From assembly GCF_019097595.1 (NCBI RefSeq), contig NC_080714.1:8045259-8109258 (forward strand): a stretch of DNA of 64,000 bases, in the 5' to 3' direction. Made by a program: the position numbers and the translations under genes. The DNA is from Hemibagrus wyckioides (taxonomy: Eukaryota > Chordata > Actinopteri > Siluriformes > Bagridae). Below are positions 25,459 to 36,229 of this stretch, piece after piece; position 1 is the first letter of the stretch, and each line of letters starts with the position of its first letter. Below the pieces are notes generated by a model. The model had not been told where the DNA came from and ran no database searches. It saw nothing but the letters and a program-made list of their open reading frames with translations.

Positions 25459-26100
25459 GGGTTTACTACTCTTTACTAAAACCAAGGTGAGCATAAAGTT
25501 AAACATACAACAACCACTGCATTCATACAACACCTGCTGAATCTACAAAGCCAGCAGCATTGTGGGTGACCTCTCACACTCCTTTCATGGACTCTCCATC
25601 CTCATGCCATCCACCAGAAGGTACAGAAGCATCAATGCCACCACCAGCAGACTTCATAACAGTTTCTTCCCTCAGGCTGCCTCCCTGCGCTCACCTGGGA
25701 GAGTCAAACACCTAACCTAGTAGGACGCAACACAACTGGACACCACAATTTTTTATTATTTTTTGCTGCTTCAATTCAACAGCCCATGATGTGTGTGTGT
25801 GTGTGTGTGTATTGACTCTATTGTGTTTCTCTTCTTCTTTTCTGTGTATTTTTTGTCCAGCACTTGTCCAACACTGTTGACCTTTATGCAGCCTTGCGTC
25901 CATGTTGCACCATGGACATTTTCTTCCAATGTCTTCAAGCAGAATGACAACAACAACTCACTTGACTTGAAACACATCTCGGATCTCAGCACAACACATC
26001 AGACCTTGAAATGAATTGCACACAACAGCAGAAGATCACTTCGGGTCCCACTTCTTTCAGCCAGTAACAGGAATCTGAGGCTGCGCTGAGTGTGCACAGG
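25228..26100 (+). mobile_element. Tc1-like element, split by a LINE insertion
   Basis: The left part (about 25231-25405) carries the end wording TTTATTAGGAAGACCTGTACA and, later, ATTTCAGAAACTGCTAGTAT. The right part resumes at about 25977 with TCTCAGCACAACACATCAGA and CAACAGCAGAAGATCAC. That is the transposase-coding portion that follows in related copies. Between them lies LINE 3' sequence and a (GA)n tract. The right end is truncated near 26100, and no intact DDE domain remains. Confidence 0.6.
25538..25976 (+). mobile_element. Non-LTR retrotransposon (CR1/L2-like) 3' end
   Basis: One frame at about 25541-25717 reads KASSIVGDLSHSF, then LMPSTRRYRSI and RLHNSFFPQAASL, then a stop. This matches the extreme C-terminal tail of CR1/L2-type LINE ORF2 proteins (typically LP.GRRYRS....R..NSFFPQA). 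An AT-rich 3' untranslated stretch with a GT microsatellite (about 25791-25811) follows. 5' truncation is usual for LINE insertions. It sits inside the Tc1-like element and so is younger than it. Confidence 0.6.
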
Positions 26101-27540
26101 TTTTTAACTTAGATATTCAGTATTCTGACTTTTATACTGACTTTTTTTCTTCTAAATTTCATTTTATTATTTATTTAGAACAGGTATGGATTCAGTGGCG
26201 GGTGTACCGTGAGAGAAAACGCTTGTGGGTCACCGTATGATCATCCTGGAAATTCTTCATGCAATTAAATTCTATTTCCAAGCAATGCTCAGTGACCCCA
26301 GAAAAGAATCATGTCCCCAGGGCTTAGCTTTCATTTTAACATCTATGACATCTTGATTAAATAACTTTCATATCTTTTCTGGTCTCAAATACGGCTACAG
26401 GTAATACGGCTGAGAGGCAGCGACGGCCAGCTCCTTAATATGATTCGTGACAATCAATTCCACTGTACTGGCTTTCCAACTACTTAATGCACATATTACA
26501 GCGTGCGGTCTGAGTAATCACGACTTATCAGCAGTGAGCAAAGTGTATTGTTGCTGATAGATGGCCACTTAAAGGAACTATTGGCAGACAGTCTGCATTA
26601 CACTACAGGAAGTGGTCTAGTGCATTAATCTAAAAAAAAAAGAAAAGAATGTTTCATCCGCTTCTTAAAGAAGAATCTATGCACACTACTGCATGAAGTG
26701 CAACTAATACTGTTCCGGGAAATACCATAGCCTCTAGCTTTGAATCAAGCTATTAGCGTAATCAAGCTATATGATCTTCTATATTGTTTCATATCTTGTT
26801 GGTTTTTTAATGGATATATACTGCTAAATTATTGAGTACTACATCATTATTGAGCCCAGTGTGCTCACATTAGAACCAGTTTATTCCAAATCAGGAGAAA
26901 ACGCTTATTAATAAATTACGAATATGCAGTAATAATATAATAATGGATGTTAACTGATGTTTCCTCCAAGGATTTTGACATGCAGGAAGTCCATAAATGT
27001 GATCACCTTAAGATCTGTTTAGAAAGAGGACAAATGGCAGGTTACAGGGTTTAAGCACTAATCCAACAATGGACCACATTTCTCACTCTTGTAGTAAAAC
27101 TGTGTGCAAATGTTTTACACAGATTTTTCACTGAAGTCCCAGTGTACGTTTATTGCTAAACACCAACCAGCTATAAATAATCAGGCATGATTAATAGGCT
27201 GCTGAATTGTATGTATCGATGGCCATTGTGGGCTGAAAATGACAATCGGACGTCTATATGGTGAAAGATCACTTTCTAAATCGTCGATTAATGAAAGAAA
27301 GTCATTAGTCATTAATTAAGTCATTAATTTAATTATATTTTCACTACGTTTACGCTGACAATTTAAATAAATAAGCAATTTAATCATCTGTGTGTACATT
27401 TTCATGAACCGTTAAATTCATAGACAATTATATGATTTGGTCTCACAAGCCCTCATAAAATAAAATCAGTTTCTCAGAACTAATTTTGATGAATGTCCCA
27501 TTTCTTGGGTGCTACATATATTATATACGTGTGCGTCTAG
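26101..27540. other. Unassigned AT-rich sequence
   Basis: No gene recognised. 26210-26480 has non-repetitive mixed composition and could be regulatory. There is no direct support. Confidence 0.3.
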
Positions 27541-28131
27541 TTTGATAAAATCACGGGTTATAGGGTTACAGTTGTAGAAGCCAGAATGCATGTGATGTCA
27601 AATATTATGGCTGCACTTTCTGCACTAATCCCTGCATTAATACTTAAATATAAGCTAATGATGATTGAATACTTGTACTGATCATGAACTAATCTAGCTC
27701 TAACCTTAACTAGACGTGTGTTCATGTGTAAATACTGACTAACTTAATTATTAATTTACACATAGGGGTTAATCTAAATCAAGCATGCTCTATATGAAAG
27801 AATATGAATTAATCATGCATCATTTCGAATGGTTTATATACAATCTGCCAAATTCACTGGATTATTTTATAAGTCTTTTGTAAGATTATTTTCTGGTGTT
27901 TTAGTCTTAGATAAAGCTTTTTGATGTAATTGACCCCTACAGGTTAATTAATACATTAACTAACAGTCATGATGGTCGTTATTCACGCATTAAATCATCA
28001 GACTCACGTCATAGTTAAGGTTAGCTCTTCATTAGTATATGCCTTAACTCCATTAGTTCATAATTAAGTTAGTATTAATTCAGGTGTTAGTGCTTGATTA
28101 TTCATGTACTCTTATATTATAAAATGTTATC
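27541..28131. repeat. Large imperfect inverted repeat (fold-back/MITE-like)
   Basis: Several blocks pair in order. TGCACTAATCCCTGCATTAA (27621) pairs with the inverse of 28071-28093. GAACTAATCTAGCTCTAACC (from 27686) pairs with the inverse of 28013-28036 (GTTAAGGTTAGCTCTTCATT). The inner ACATAGGGGTTAAT (near 27769) pairs with the inverse of TTGACCCCTACAGG (27930-27943). The outer ends GATAAAATCA and AAAATGTTATC resemble the GGTAACACTTTATAA ends of non-autonomous fish DNA elements. It has no coding capacity. Confidence 0.65.
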
Positions 28132-29149
28132 AATACCATCATCTTCTTACCTTCTAATATGACCTGATATTCTCTACTAGACAGACGTTAATGTTTAGCA
28201 GCAGAAGAATCTGTGCCCTATTTGTGCAGGTTGTGTAAATGAATCATTCCGAATTCAGAAAGTTTGCAGCTTAATCAAAAGCCACCTTGTCCGAGCTCTG
28301 CATCTTAATCTGTCTCTGCCTTTTCTGACCCGAGCAGTGTCTCGTCAGGTCTCCTGCTTTGTACGCATGTTAACCTGCTTTTACTTTATTGAAAGGTCAA
28401 GGCCTGTGCTGCTCTTAGAAAGGTCAGAAAGCCCTTTGAAGGTGGATGCTTTGAGCGAAGATGAATGCAGCCTCCAGGAAATGAGAGAGGATGAATGTGT
28501 GCTGCTTACAGATCTTTTGCAGTGGTGAAGAAAAGGCGGGGTTAATGACGACTGCTTTAATGCATGTTAATAAAGCAGTGATAGAATGGAAAGTGGTTGC
28601 TTGGTATAAGTATTATCATGCTGTTTCATTTGTTTAGGAAAGGTTGTGGGTTCAAATCACAAGACTGCCAATGTTAAGAATCGTTTAATTTTTTTTAAAT
28701 TTGATCACGAGCCAGTGCCTACACATCATCCAGCTCTCCCAATTCACAAAATAGCTACCAACCACTGAGGATGAAGGCTTCCTCTGAAAAATGTGACCAC
28801 CAGCCAATGGCATCTTTACAAATTATTGCTTGTGTTGTGTCACAGCGCAGTGTAACACACTCGAGCAGACGCATGGCCAATTTCGGTCCCTTGGCTTCCA
28901 GTCACAGACGTCCGTGACATCCTTGGGACTCAGACTCACACACCAAGCAAAACTTTTCTGTTACACCATTGGGAGCCTTGCGCAAGAATCTTAACCCTCG
29001 AGTACACAGCTCTATTTTTGGATTGGTGGGTAAAAATGACACATTTTTATATTCTACCAAATGAACATGGCTGGCTGGAATAAATGGGGGTGCAGGGCAA
29101 ATCTGTTCCCTGCTTTTGAGAAAAAATTAATTTTATATTCTTTCACTTA
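28132..29149. other. Unassigned; possible SINE scrap
   Basis: GTTGTGGGTTCAAATCACAA at 28647 looks like a stranded tRNA B-box from a SINE. The rest is unassigned. Confidence 0.3.
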
Positions 29150-29510
29150 GCAGAAGCGTTTCACCAAGACAACTTACAGATGGGGAAATACAGCAAAAGC
29201 AAAGCGACATGTCAAGCAGAGGACAATGCAAGTAGTGCCGCAATATATTGAGTGCACAAAGTAGAGGTGTAGGAGCTTGTGTAAATGCATATTATTATTA
29301 CTATTATTGTTTTTATTTATTTATTTATTTTAATAGGGGGGCAGTTAGAGGTTGGCTTCATGGTTGAAGTGGATCTTTAGCCGTTTTTTGAAAGATGAAT
29401 TGTGATGGATTCTTCTCTCCAGGTTTAGGTTAGAATTTTATTCCACCACTGAGGTACAGTAAGTCTGGAGGTTCTGGAAAGAGATGCTATGCCTCACTGA
29501 GTTTCTATAT
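29150..29510 (+). mobile_element. Interspersed repeat, family unresolved
   Basis: The order ACAACTTACAGATGGGGAAA, later TTGGCTTCATGGTTGAAGTG and GATCTTTAGCCG, then ATTCCACCACTGAGGTACAG matches a dispersed fish repeat I recognise by wording, probably the 3' portion of a retroelement or a non-autonomous element. A TTTA tract at 29313-29333 interrupts it. I cannot name the family. Confidence 0.4.
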
Positions 29511-32500
29511 GGTTCTATATAGAATCTTATACAGGGTCATTTATTCAGAATTAGCTGATTAATTTCTTGTTGCAATAAGAGAAATAATAATCTATTGATT
29601 GTGTTAATTTTACATCATAATCAAGATACATATGAGAATATGCCCCCACCACCATCACCGTTCATGAGTAAAGATACACAGGATGGTGTGAAGTAGATTC
29701 AAACAGCCTATCATCCAAAGTCAAGTCAACTAATTACACCGAGAGTAATGCCCCCTGGATTTTGTGTGCACGGGGGCATTTATTTAAGCCGACTTCATCA
29801 TCAGCTGGGTCTGAGGATGACTTTCTCAATAATTCATTTTTCAGCTAAAGTGCCTTTGGAAGAAACCCTGAAAGTAAACAGACTATGCTGTGAAAGTTCA
29901 AATTGCATGGAAAAGCCGTGGCATGATCACAGCCTTGACTTTTAAAAAACCCTAGTGTTTCAATAGATTTCAATAGTATGTGTACGCATCATAGTATCAC
30001 GTCATAATCTATGATAGATGTTGATAAAATGTGGTCCATTGTTTCGTAACTAACTGTGTCCAGTTAGGTCTCTTGTACTAGAAGGTACATAATAGGAACA
30101 TGGTCATAACTAAACATCAGTCAAGCAGCCTTGAATATTTCTGATATTACCACAATCATATTTTGCTTGAAAGTTAAAGAAAAAAAAAAAAAAACACCAC
30201 TGGTGATTTTGCAGGCCCTTTTTGTTTTAGTCCTGATTATTTCCATTCCAAAGAGAAGCAGTAATTGAATTGCTCTGCTGTGACAGTAGCAGATTAAACT
30301 CTGAATGCTGATATCGTCACATCGATAGCATTCAGCTTCTCAGAGCAGCCATTTTTTTTTATTCTCACTCATCTAAATGACATCTGTCTCCATTTATGGA
30401 TCAGCACTCCAAATAAATAATGTTTATTGGAGGTCGAAAGATTGCAGTTCAAACATGACCTATGGTGCTGTGGAGCTATATTTGAGTGTGACATTTGTAC
30501 TGGTGAGCAGCTAAAGCCTCGTTCATTAAGAGCGGGTGCTGGTGAAGGCTGGAACGGAGAAGAACACATCGAGACACATTTTAGCAGGTTTCTTGGTGCT
30601 CGGAAATCCCGCTTGAGCCGAAAGGGATTTTCGGTGTCACCTCCCTGAGGTTATGCTAATGCCTCTGTGAAGAAACGCTCTCCTTCTTGTAATGATAGAA
30701 ATTGATCAGCCTCATCGCCAGCTCAATCTTTCATGTGTTGTGCTATTCATCACCTTGGGTTGGAGCCAGATATTTCATTATAGTGTGACTGGCAGATTAT
30801 GAGGTTAGAGGCACAGCTGTGCCATATATCATCCTTGCACTACAAAGGAATGCATGCGTGTGTATATGTGTGTGTATTTAAGATGTGTAATTTCACATCT
30901 TAGACGCATTATAGTGTCGGCCTACAGATCGCATTTTTATATGATTTGAAATAACATTAACCGCCTTCAATAGCAACGTAAGTAGTAAATGTAGTCAGTG
31001 TAGATTTATGCTTTAAAAAGTAAACTGTGCCATATTTGGAAGGACACAGCTCTTCCTTTTGTCTTGCAGTGTCACCGAATACACACTGCTTATTAATCAT
31101 TTATCATCATCTCTTACTGTCCGTTTCCTCTTATTATATAACAGACTAGGTGTGTATGCTGTCACACACCTGATCGCAAAGAGATATTTCTGTAGCTTCA
31201 CCTCAGTCTTCCTCAGCGATGTGCTGATAGATGTATATACAGCCTGGTCAGTGGAGCCAATAAACCCTGCAGTTTCTAATGTTTCATTGCAATTTCATCA
31301 CTGTTAGTGTCACAGGCAGAGCAGAAGGTAGAGGAAAAATAATAAGGAAAAAAAAAAAACAATACTACAAGTAAATATTAAAAAACGAAATACAATCAAT
31401 TTGTGGCTAATATTTGTGTCTTAAAATTGCCCTAGTTCTCCTAGGTGCTGTATTATAAGCATACTATGATGTTTCATATGTTTTGGAGAAAGTGCTGGAC
31501 CATTTTTAATTTAATTCTATGCACTGAACTTAGTGCACAGATCCAGTGATCTTAACTGTATTCTATCACTTAACTTACAGCTATCGATTTGTATTATTTT
31601 TTCCTAAATATGGTTGCTGTGGTATTTCAGCATTGATAAATGCAATAAATAAGCACAATAATACGTCATTGTATCATATTCTATCATTTAAGGACGTATA
31701 AACTCTTTAAAAGGCCCTGTTATGATGATCTGGTTGCTCAGCAATGCAAGAATAGTTCTGGACACACTTTTTTTTTTATCCCTGTGTAGTGTTGTGTAGT
31801 TGAGTGTAGAATTGGCTTCATGTAGCCTGCAATATTTTCAGACTGCTTCCTTTACCGTCTGCCTGAATCTGCTTGCCATCTGCTTCAATGTTTTATCTAC
31901 TGCCTGAATATTCGATGACTTGCTACAAGTGAGAGAGAGAGAGAGAGAGAGAGAGAAATGAAAGAAATTAAGAAGGAGCAAAGAGGAATAACTACAGAAA
32001 TAATACAAAGAAAATCATACAAACATAAAACTCTCTCTCTCTCCTTATACTAATCTATCATTAATAAAAAAGGGGTCATCTCAGTCCCAGAGCAAGGAAG
32101 GAAATAAGAAGGTGGGTGCTGTATAAATAGCAAAGCTTATAGATCTTTGCCTACAGGTTTAGTCAAGCTAGAAATTTCCTGTTGTATCATTAGCTCTGGT
32201 ATTGTGTCGGCATGGACTCTGCCAAAAACCCACGACTACCTCCTACTAGTCTCGTTAATTGTCAGTCAGAGAGCCGGATTAGCATATGGAATGTACTGGT
32301 ACACACCTGAATGTCCTTTTCCTAAGGATATTGCATAACACGGTGTGTCTATTATTTTGCACTTTTGGCAGTTTCTTCCAGATGTTTCGTTATGAGTTAA
32401 TCAGCATATAATCATAATGCAGGAACATTCCGGATGATCAGCTAAACTAAACCGTACAGTATATCTTCAGGATCAGGCTACTTCTTGAATAGAATTTGAC

Positions 32501-33439
32501 AGAGCAGTAACATGTTATGGAGCAAGTGTACTAGCTTAATTGGGAGATTGCTGTGGAAAGAGGAAGAAACGCTGCGACAGGGTCTCTCCAGCGAACTAAG
32601 CACACCAGGCACTTTCTTTTGAGTAAGTCTGCAACCAAATCAAGCTAACGACACTCCGAAAAAGATGAATAAGAAAATGCACGCGTTCCTTCAAAGTGCT
32701 GACGGAAATGATGTGACTTTGCTGCAATCTGGACCCATTTCTTGTGCGTTCCCATGTGTGTGCTGTCATTCATCAAATAAACAGCAGTGTGCCATCCAGC
32801 AGTGACTTAGCCTGCTACTTAATTAGCTTGGTAATTTAATGGAGATTATATATGCGCAGCAGGAAATTCTTCTAAGTGCTGAAAACTTCAGTTCGAAAAT
32901 CACCCTTGATGTTATTTGGATATGGTTCATAGCTAGGAAAATCTTGAGTGAAGCAACAAATTCTTGTGTGAGTCTGTTATCGAGAGTCACTTGTGGATGT
33001 CATGCCCACGAAATTGCGATACGCTACTGATTTTGTGCAGGTTTCCACAGGTTCTGACCCCAAATGTGTCCATTTTTAAGAGAAAAATCATTCAAGAAAG
33101 TGGATTTCAACATCAGCATTAACCTTTATTTTACAGAAATGGGATAATGTCATTGTCTATTCTGTGTCTCTTAGTTTAGTTAAAATCGTTAATAATAATT
33201 TCTGGTGAATTCATTTCTAAACCTTTGACACAACAGTGAATTAAAAATGAGCTGCCTTCTTGAACCAATTTTTGAAAGATGTGTGTAAGGTTTACAATTT
33301 ATTTCTAAAGCAACAGCTGGATGAAAAATTAAAGGGGAAAAAAAATCTACTCTTAACATAGTAAGGTGAAGTTTAAGAACAGCTACAACACACTTCAGTT
33401 CCCTGAAACAGTACTAAAGGGATGAATACAAATCTTCCA
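29511..33439. other. Long stretch without recognised gene
   Basis: AT-rich and mostly non-repetitive. Small tracts are an A-run near 30179-30194 and (GA)n at about 31929-31956. Several 60-80 codon open frames show no domain, signal peptide or splice support. This is probably intronic or intergenic. Confidence 0.35.
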
Positions 33440-33640
33440 GAAGATTCCCTTAGCTGGTGTTATAATGATGGTGGTAGAGAGTGCTGTATAACACTCTGCT
33501 CCAAAATCTCCCATAGGTGTTCATTTGGGTTGAGAACCGCTGGCTGGGAAGGAAATAACATATGATTTACCTCAATTTCCTTCTCATTAAACTATTCAGA
33601 GAGCCCAGATTCCAACAGCACAACAGAGCCAACAGTGTAA
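33440..33640 (-). mobile_element. Tc1-like transposase C-terminal relic
   Basis: The minus strand across about 33500-33560 reads a peptide with [12 protein letters not shown]. This is the third catalytic acidic region of Tc1 transposases (consensus [13 protein letters not shown]), where the glutamate of NEHLW is the E of DD34E. The first two aspartate blocks are not visible, and no long open frame remains. Confidence 0.6.
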
Positions 33641-34043
33641 CCTTTACATAGCGTATATCTGTGTAGATTTTGCTTGATTTTAGTTAAAGCCCCACGCTAA
33701 CTGATTACAGTTGAAGCGTCACACTACGATGAAGCTTAACATTTGTTTTGCAAATGTCAATAAGGAGTGGTTTGATTTTTTATTACTAGTCTGCTGGGTG
33801 ACAAATATGTTAGATCTGCTTGCTCCTAGTGGCTGGGACTCTGATTTTTCCACCTCTGTGTATATAATGCATTCAACAAAAGGTAGTTGTTTGTAATTCC
33901 TGACCTCCAACCTGTAAAACCAGAAGAAAACCCCATCAGGCTGTCTACAGGGTAATTGGGATGGGACTTCAAGTTCAGCATCAGCAGTAAACAAAAAAGC
34001 AAACAAACGAGATGTTTTGCTGAATATACAAAAAAAAACCAAC
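33641..34043. other. Unassigned sequence
   Basis: No gene or repeat recognised. Open frames continuing into the adjacent pentanucleotide array are artefacts. Confidence 0.35.
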
Positions 34044-34131
34044 AATACAATACAATACAGTACAATACAATACAATACAATACAATACAATACAATACAA
34101 TACAATACAATACAATACAATACAATACAAT
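34044..34131. repeat. (ATACA)n pentanucleotide microsatellite
   Basis: About 17 tandem ACAAT/ATACA units with one ACAGT variant near the start. Frames reading YCIVLYCIVL on the minus strand come from a 15-bp superperiod and are not genes. Confidence 0.96.
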
Positions 34132-34150
34132 ATATTATTTCCATGTAACA

Positions 34151-34488
34151 GGCAGCACAGTGGCTTAGTGCTTAGCACTGTTGCCTCACAGCAAGAAGGT
34201 CCTGGGTTTGAATCCCAGGTTTGAACAGGCAGGGTCCTTTCTGTGTGGAGTTTGCATGTTCTCCCCGTGCCTGTGTGGGTTTACTCCAGGTACTCTGGTT
34301 TCCTCCCACAGCCCAAAAACATGTACATTAGGTTGATTGGTGATTCTAAATTGCCCATAGGAGTGTGTGTTTGTGGTTGTCTGTCTATATGTGGCCCTGT
34401 GATGGACTGGTGTACCCCTGCCTTTTGCCCAATGTGTGCTGGGATCCAGCAATTAGGAATAAAGAGGGTATAGACAATGGATGGATGG
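34151..34488 (+). mobile_element. V-SINE-type element with perfect TSD
   Basis: A tRNA-like head (GGCAGCACAGTGGCTTAGTG; B-box-like GGGTTTGAATCCC) is followed by the conserved centre GTGTGGAGTTTGCATGTTCT, CCCCGTG and GGTTTCCTCCCACAG. A 3' part with GATGGACTGG and CTGGGAT follows, and the element ends in ATGGATGGATGG. A perfect 14-bp target-site duplication, ATTTCCATGTAACA, lies at 34137-34150 and 34489-34502. The intact duplication and nearly full-length body mark it as fairly young. Related copies are at 52770-53056 and 62290-62560 (plus), and 44466-44766 (minus). Confidence 0.85.
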
Positions 34489-34697
34489 ATTTCCATGTAA
34501 CATTGATGTACAGGTCACAGTCCATGTTTTTTTCCACTTAGTAGCTTCAGTGCACAGTGGTCACAAGGTCCATAATGAGCTAGCCTGATTCCTGTCACAT
34601 GATGTTTAAAATAAATAATAAAATAATGTATACCAATGTTGTGTTTTGCATTTTTTTATCATTAGTAAAATTTTTCAAAATTTATTCTGACATCTGA

Positions 34698-34931
34698 CCT
34701 AGCCTTCTGGTGGTCCAGTGGCAGGATCATGTGCTCTCGGGTTCGAGTCCCATGCAGGGAGCTAACCCAGCCTCTGAGGCGCTCAACTCCCAGTGCTGGT
34801 CCCAAGCCTGGACAAAATGGGAGGGTTGTGTCAGGAAGGGCATGCGGGGTAAAAGCCTGTGACAAATCAAAGCATGCGGACAGAACGATCGGCTGTGGAG
34901 AACCTGAACAGGGAGCAGCCGAAAGAACAAC
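34698..34931 (+). mobile_element. tRNA-headed SINE with 14-bp TSD
   Basis: The head has CTGGTGGTCCAGTGGCAGG and a B-box GGGTTCGAGTCCC. The 3' half has GTCAGGAAGGGCATGCGG and GTAAAAGCCTGTG, ending GGGAGCAGCCGAAAGAACAA. The flanking direct repeat ATTCTGACATCTGA (34684) and ATTCTGACACCTGA (34932) differs at one base. This is the same family as 3593-3820. The head resembles tRNA-Glu. Frames of 70-129 codons across it are shadows. Confidence 0.85.
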
Positions 34932-34945
34932 ATTCTGACACCTGA

Positions 34946-36085
34946 ATATATGTGTTGAACTTAAACAGCACTCTTGTCTCATCAGACCCTTATTCATCAA
35001 CTCCTTATATATTCCAATCAACAACATATTTTGCAGTGTGACTTCAGGCAATCATGGGCCTAAAGAGTGCATGAAATAGGGTGAGGCTAAACAATTATTC
35101 ACATGCCACTATGTGTTTCACTAGAATATTAAACTAGAAATGTATAATTTGGCCCTTTTTCTTTTCTGCTGTTAGCAGCACACGTAAGGTTGTTTATCTC
35201 CACAAGAAGGGTCATGTGGCCATCCATACCTGAAGTAAAAGAATCACTACACTCAGTCAGCTGTAAGCGCTCTCTTTAGTCCGCTTGAGTGATTTGAGAT
35301 ATCATATGTACAGCATCTTGCTTGACAGAGAGACATCTATGGATTTATTTTTCAGTCCATTAACAATGTATGGCATAGAAAAGTACAGTAGCACTGAATG
35401 GCAGCTCATGTCCTGGGATTTAGACGGTAGGCTTGCTTTAAAGGGATTATCTAACGATCCATGCTCTTTCTTCATACTATACTACATACTTTTATAACAT
35501 TCTAATAGTGTGTGTGTGTGTGTTATAATCTGTAATTGCATCCCTATGTCGTGTACCAGGCTGTCCTGGTGTCATCACCTCTGCTTGCTTTTCAGCTCCT
35601 CTTTCCTCATAATCTCTTCAACTTCCTTCCCAACTTCCTCTGCTATCCCCTGGATCATTCACCTAAATATTGACTAACGCAATAAGGCCAGGAATAGCAC
35701 AGATACTGTGTTTGGCCATATCGGAGTTCATAGTTTCTTCACCAGCTAGAGGTGAACAGAGCCTGGAGGAGAAAAAGAAAGACATGGTGAAGAGAGGAAG
35801 GACAAAGGAATCTTGTGTCTGTCTGTATTTTCTGATGGATACTCTGCATCACACACACACACACACACGCAGCCAATCATATGTCAGTGGCTTGAGGTGG
35901 TTTCTGCTGTTTGGACAAATTCTTTGTCCTGAGATGCTTTCCTGCTCACCACCATGGTAAAGAGTGATTATTCTTTAAAAGCTGTTATCATAATTTGCCT
36001 GTCAAATGAGCTTTTCCTCTGACCTCTCTCAACAAGGAATCAACGCTGACTCTTAATTTCAGTGTTCTCTGTAAACTCTACAGTA
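34946..36085. other. Unassigned sequence with small GT and CA tracts
   Basis: GT at about 35505-35523 and CA at about 35851-35869. No gene recognised. Confidence 0.35.
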
Positions 36086-36229
36086 TCAGCAGTTTCTGAA
36101 ATACTCAAACCAGTATATCTGGCCCCAACAACACTGCCACTGTCAAAGTCACTCATATTTATTTCTGCATTCGGTTTGATGCGTTGCATGAAACAATAGT
36201 GTTCCTAATAAAGTGGTCAGTGAGTGTAA
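36086..36229 (-). mobile_element. Tc1-like element end fragment
   Basis: CAGTTTCTGAAATACTCAAA and CCAGTATATCTGGCCCC, then the terminus TTCCTAATAAAGTGGTCAG and TGAGTGTA, match the 5' non-coding end of the copy at 48776-49661. No transposase-coding part remains. Confidence 0.6.

Noticed and set aside
33719..34178. YCIVLYCIVL frames
   Set aside because: Read-through of the ATACA pentanucleotide array.
34662..35051. 129-codon minus-strand frame
   Set aside because: Most of it is antisense through a SINE with clear target-site duplications.
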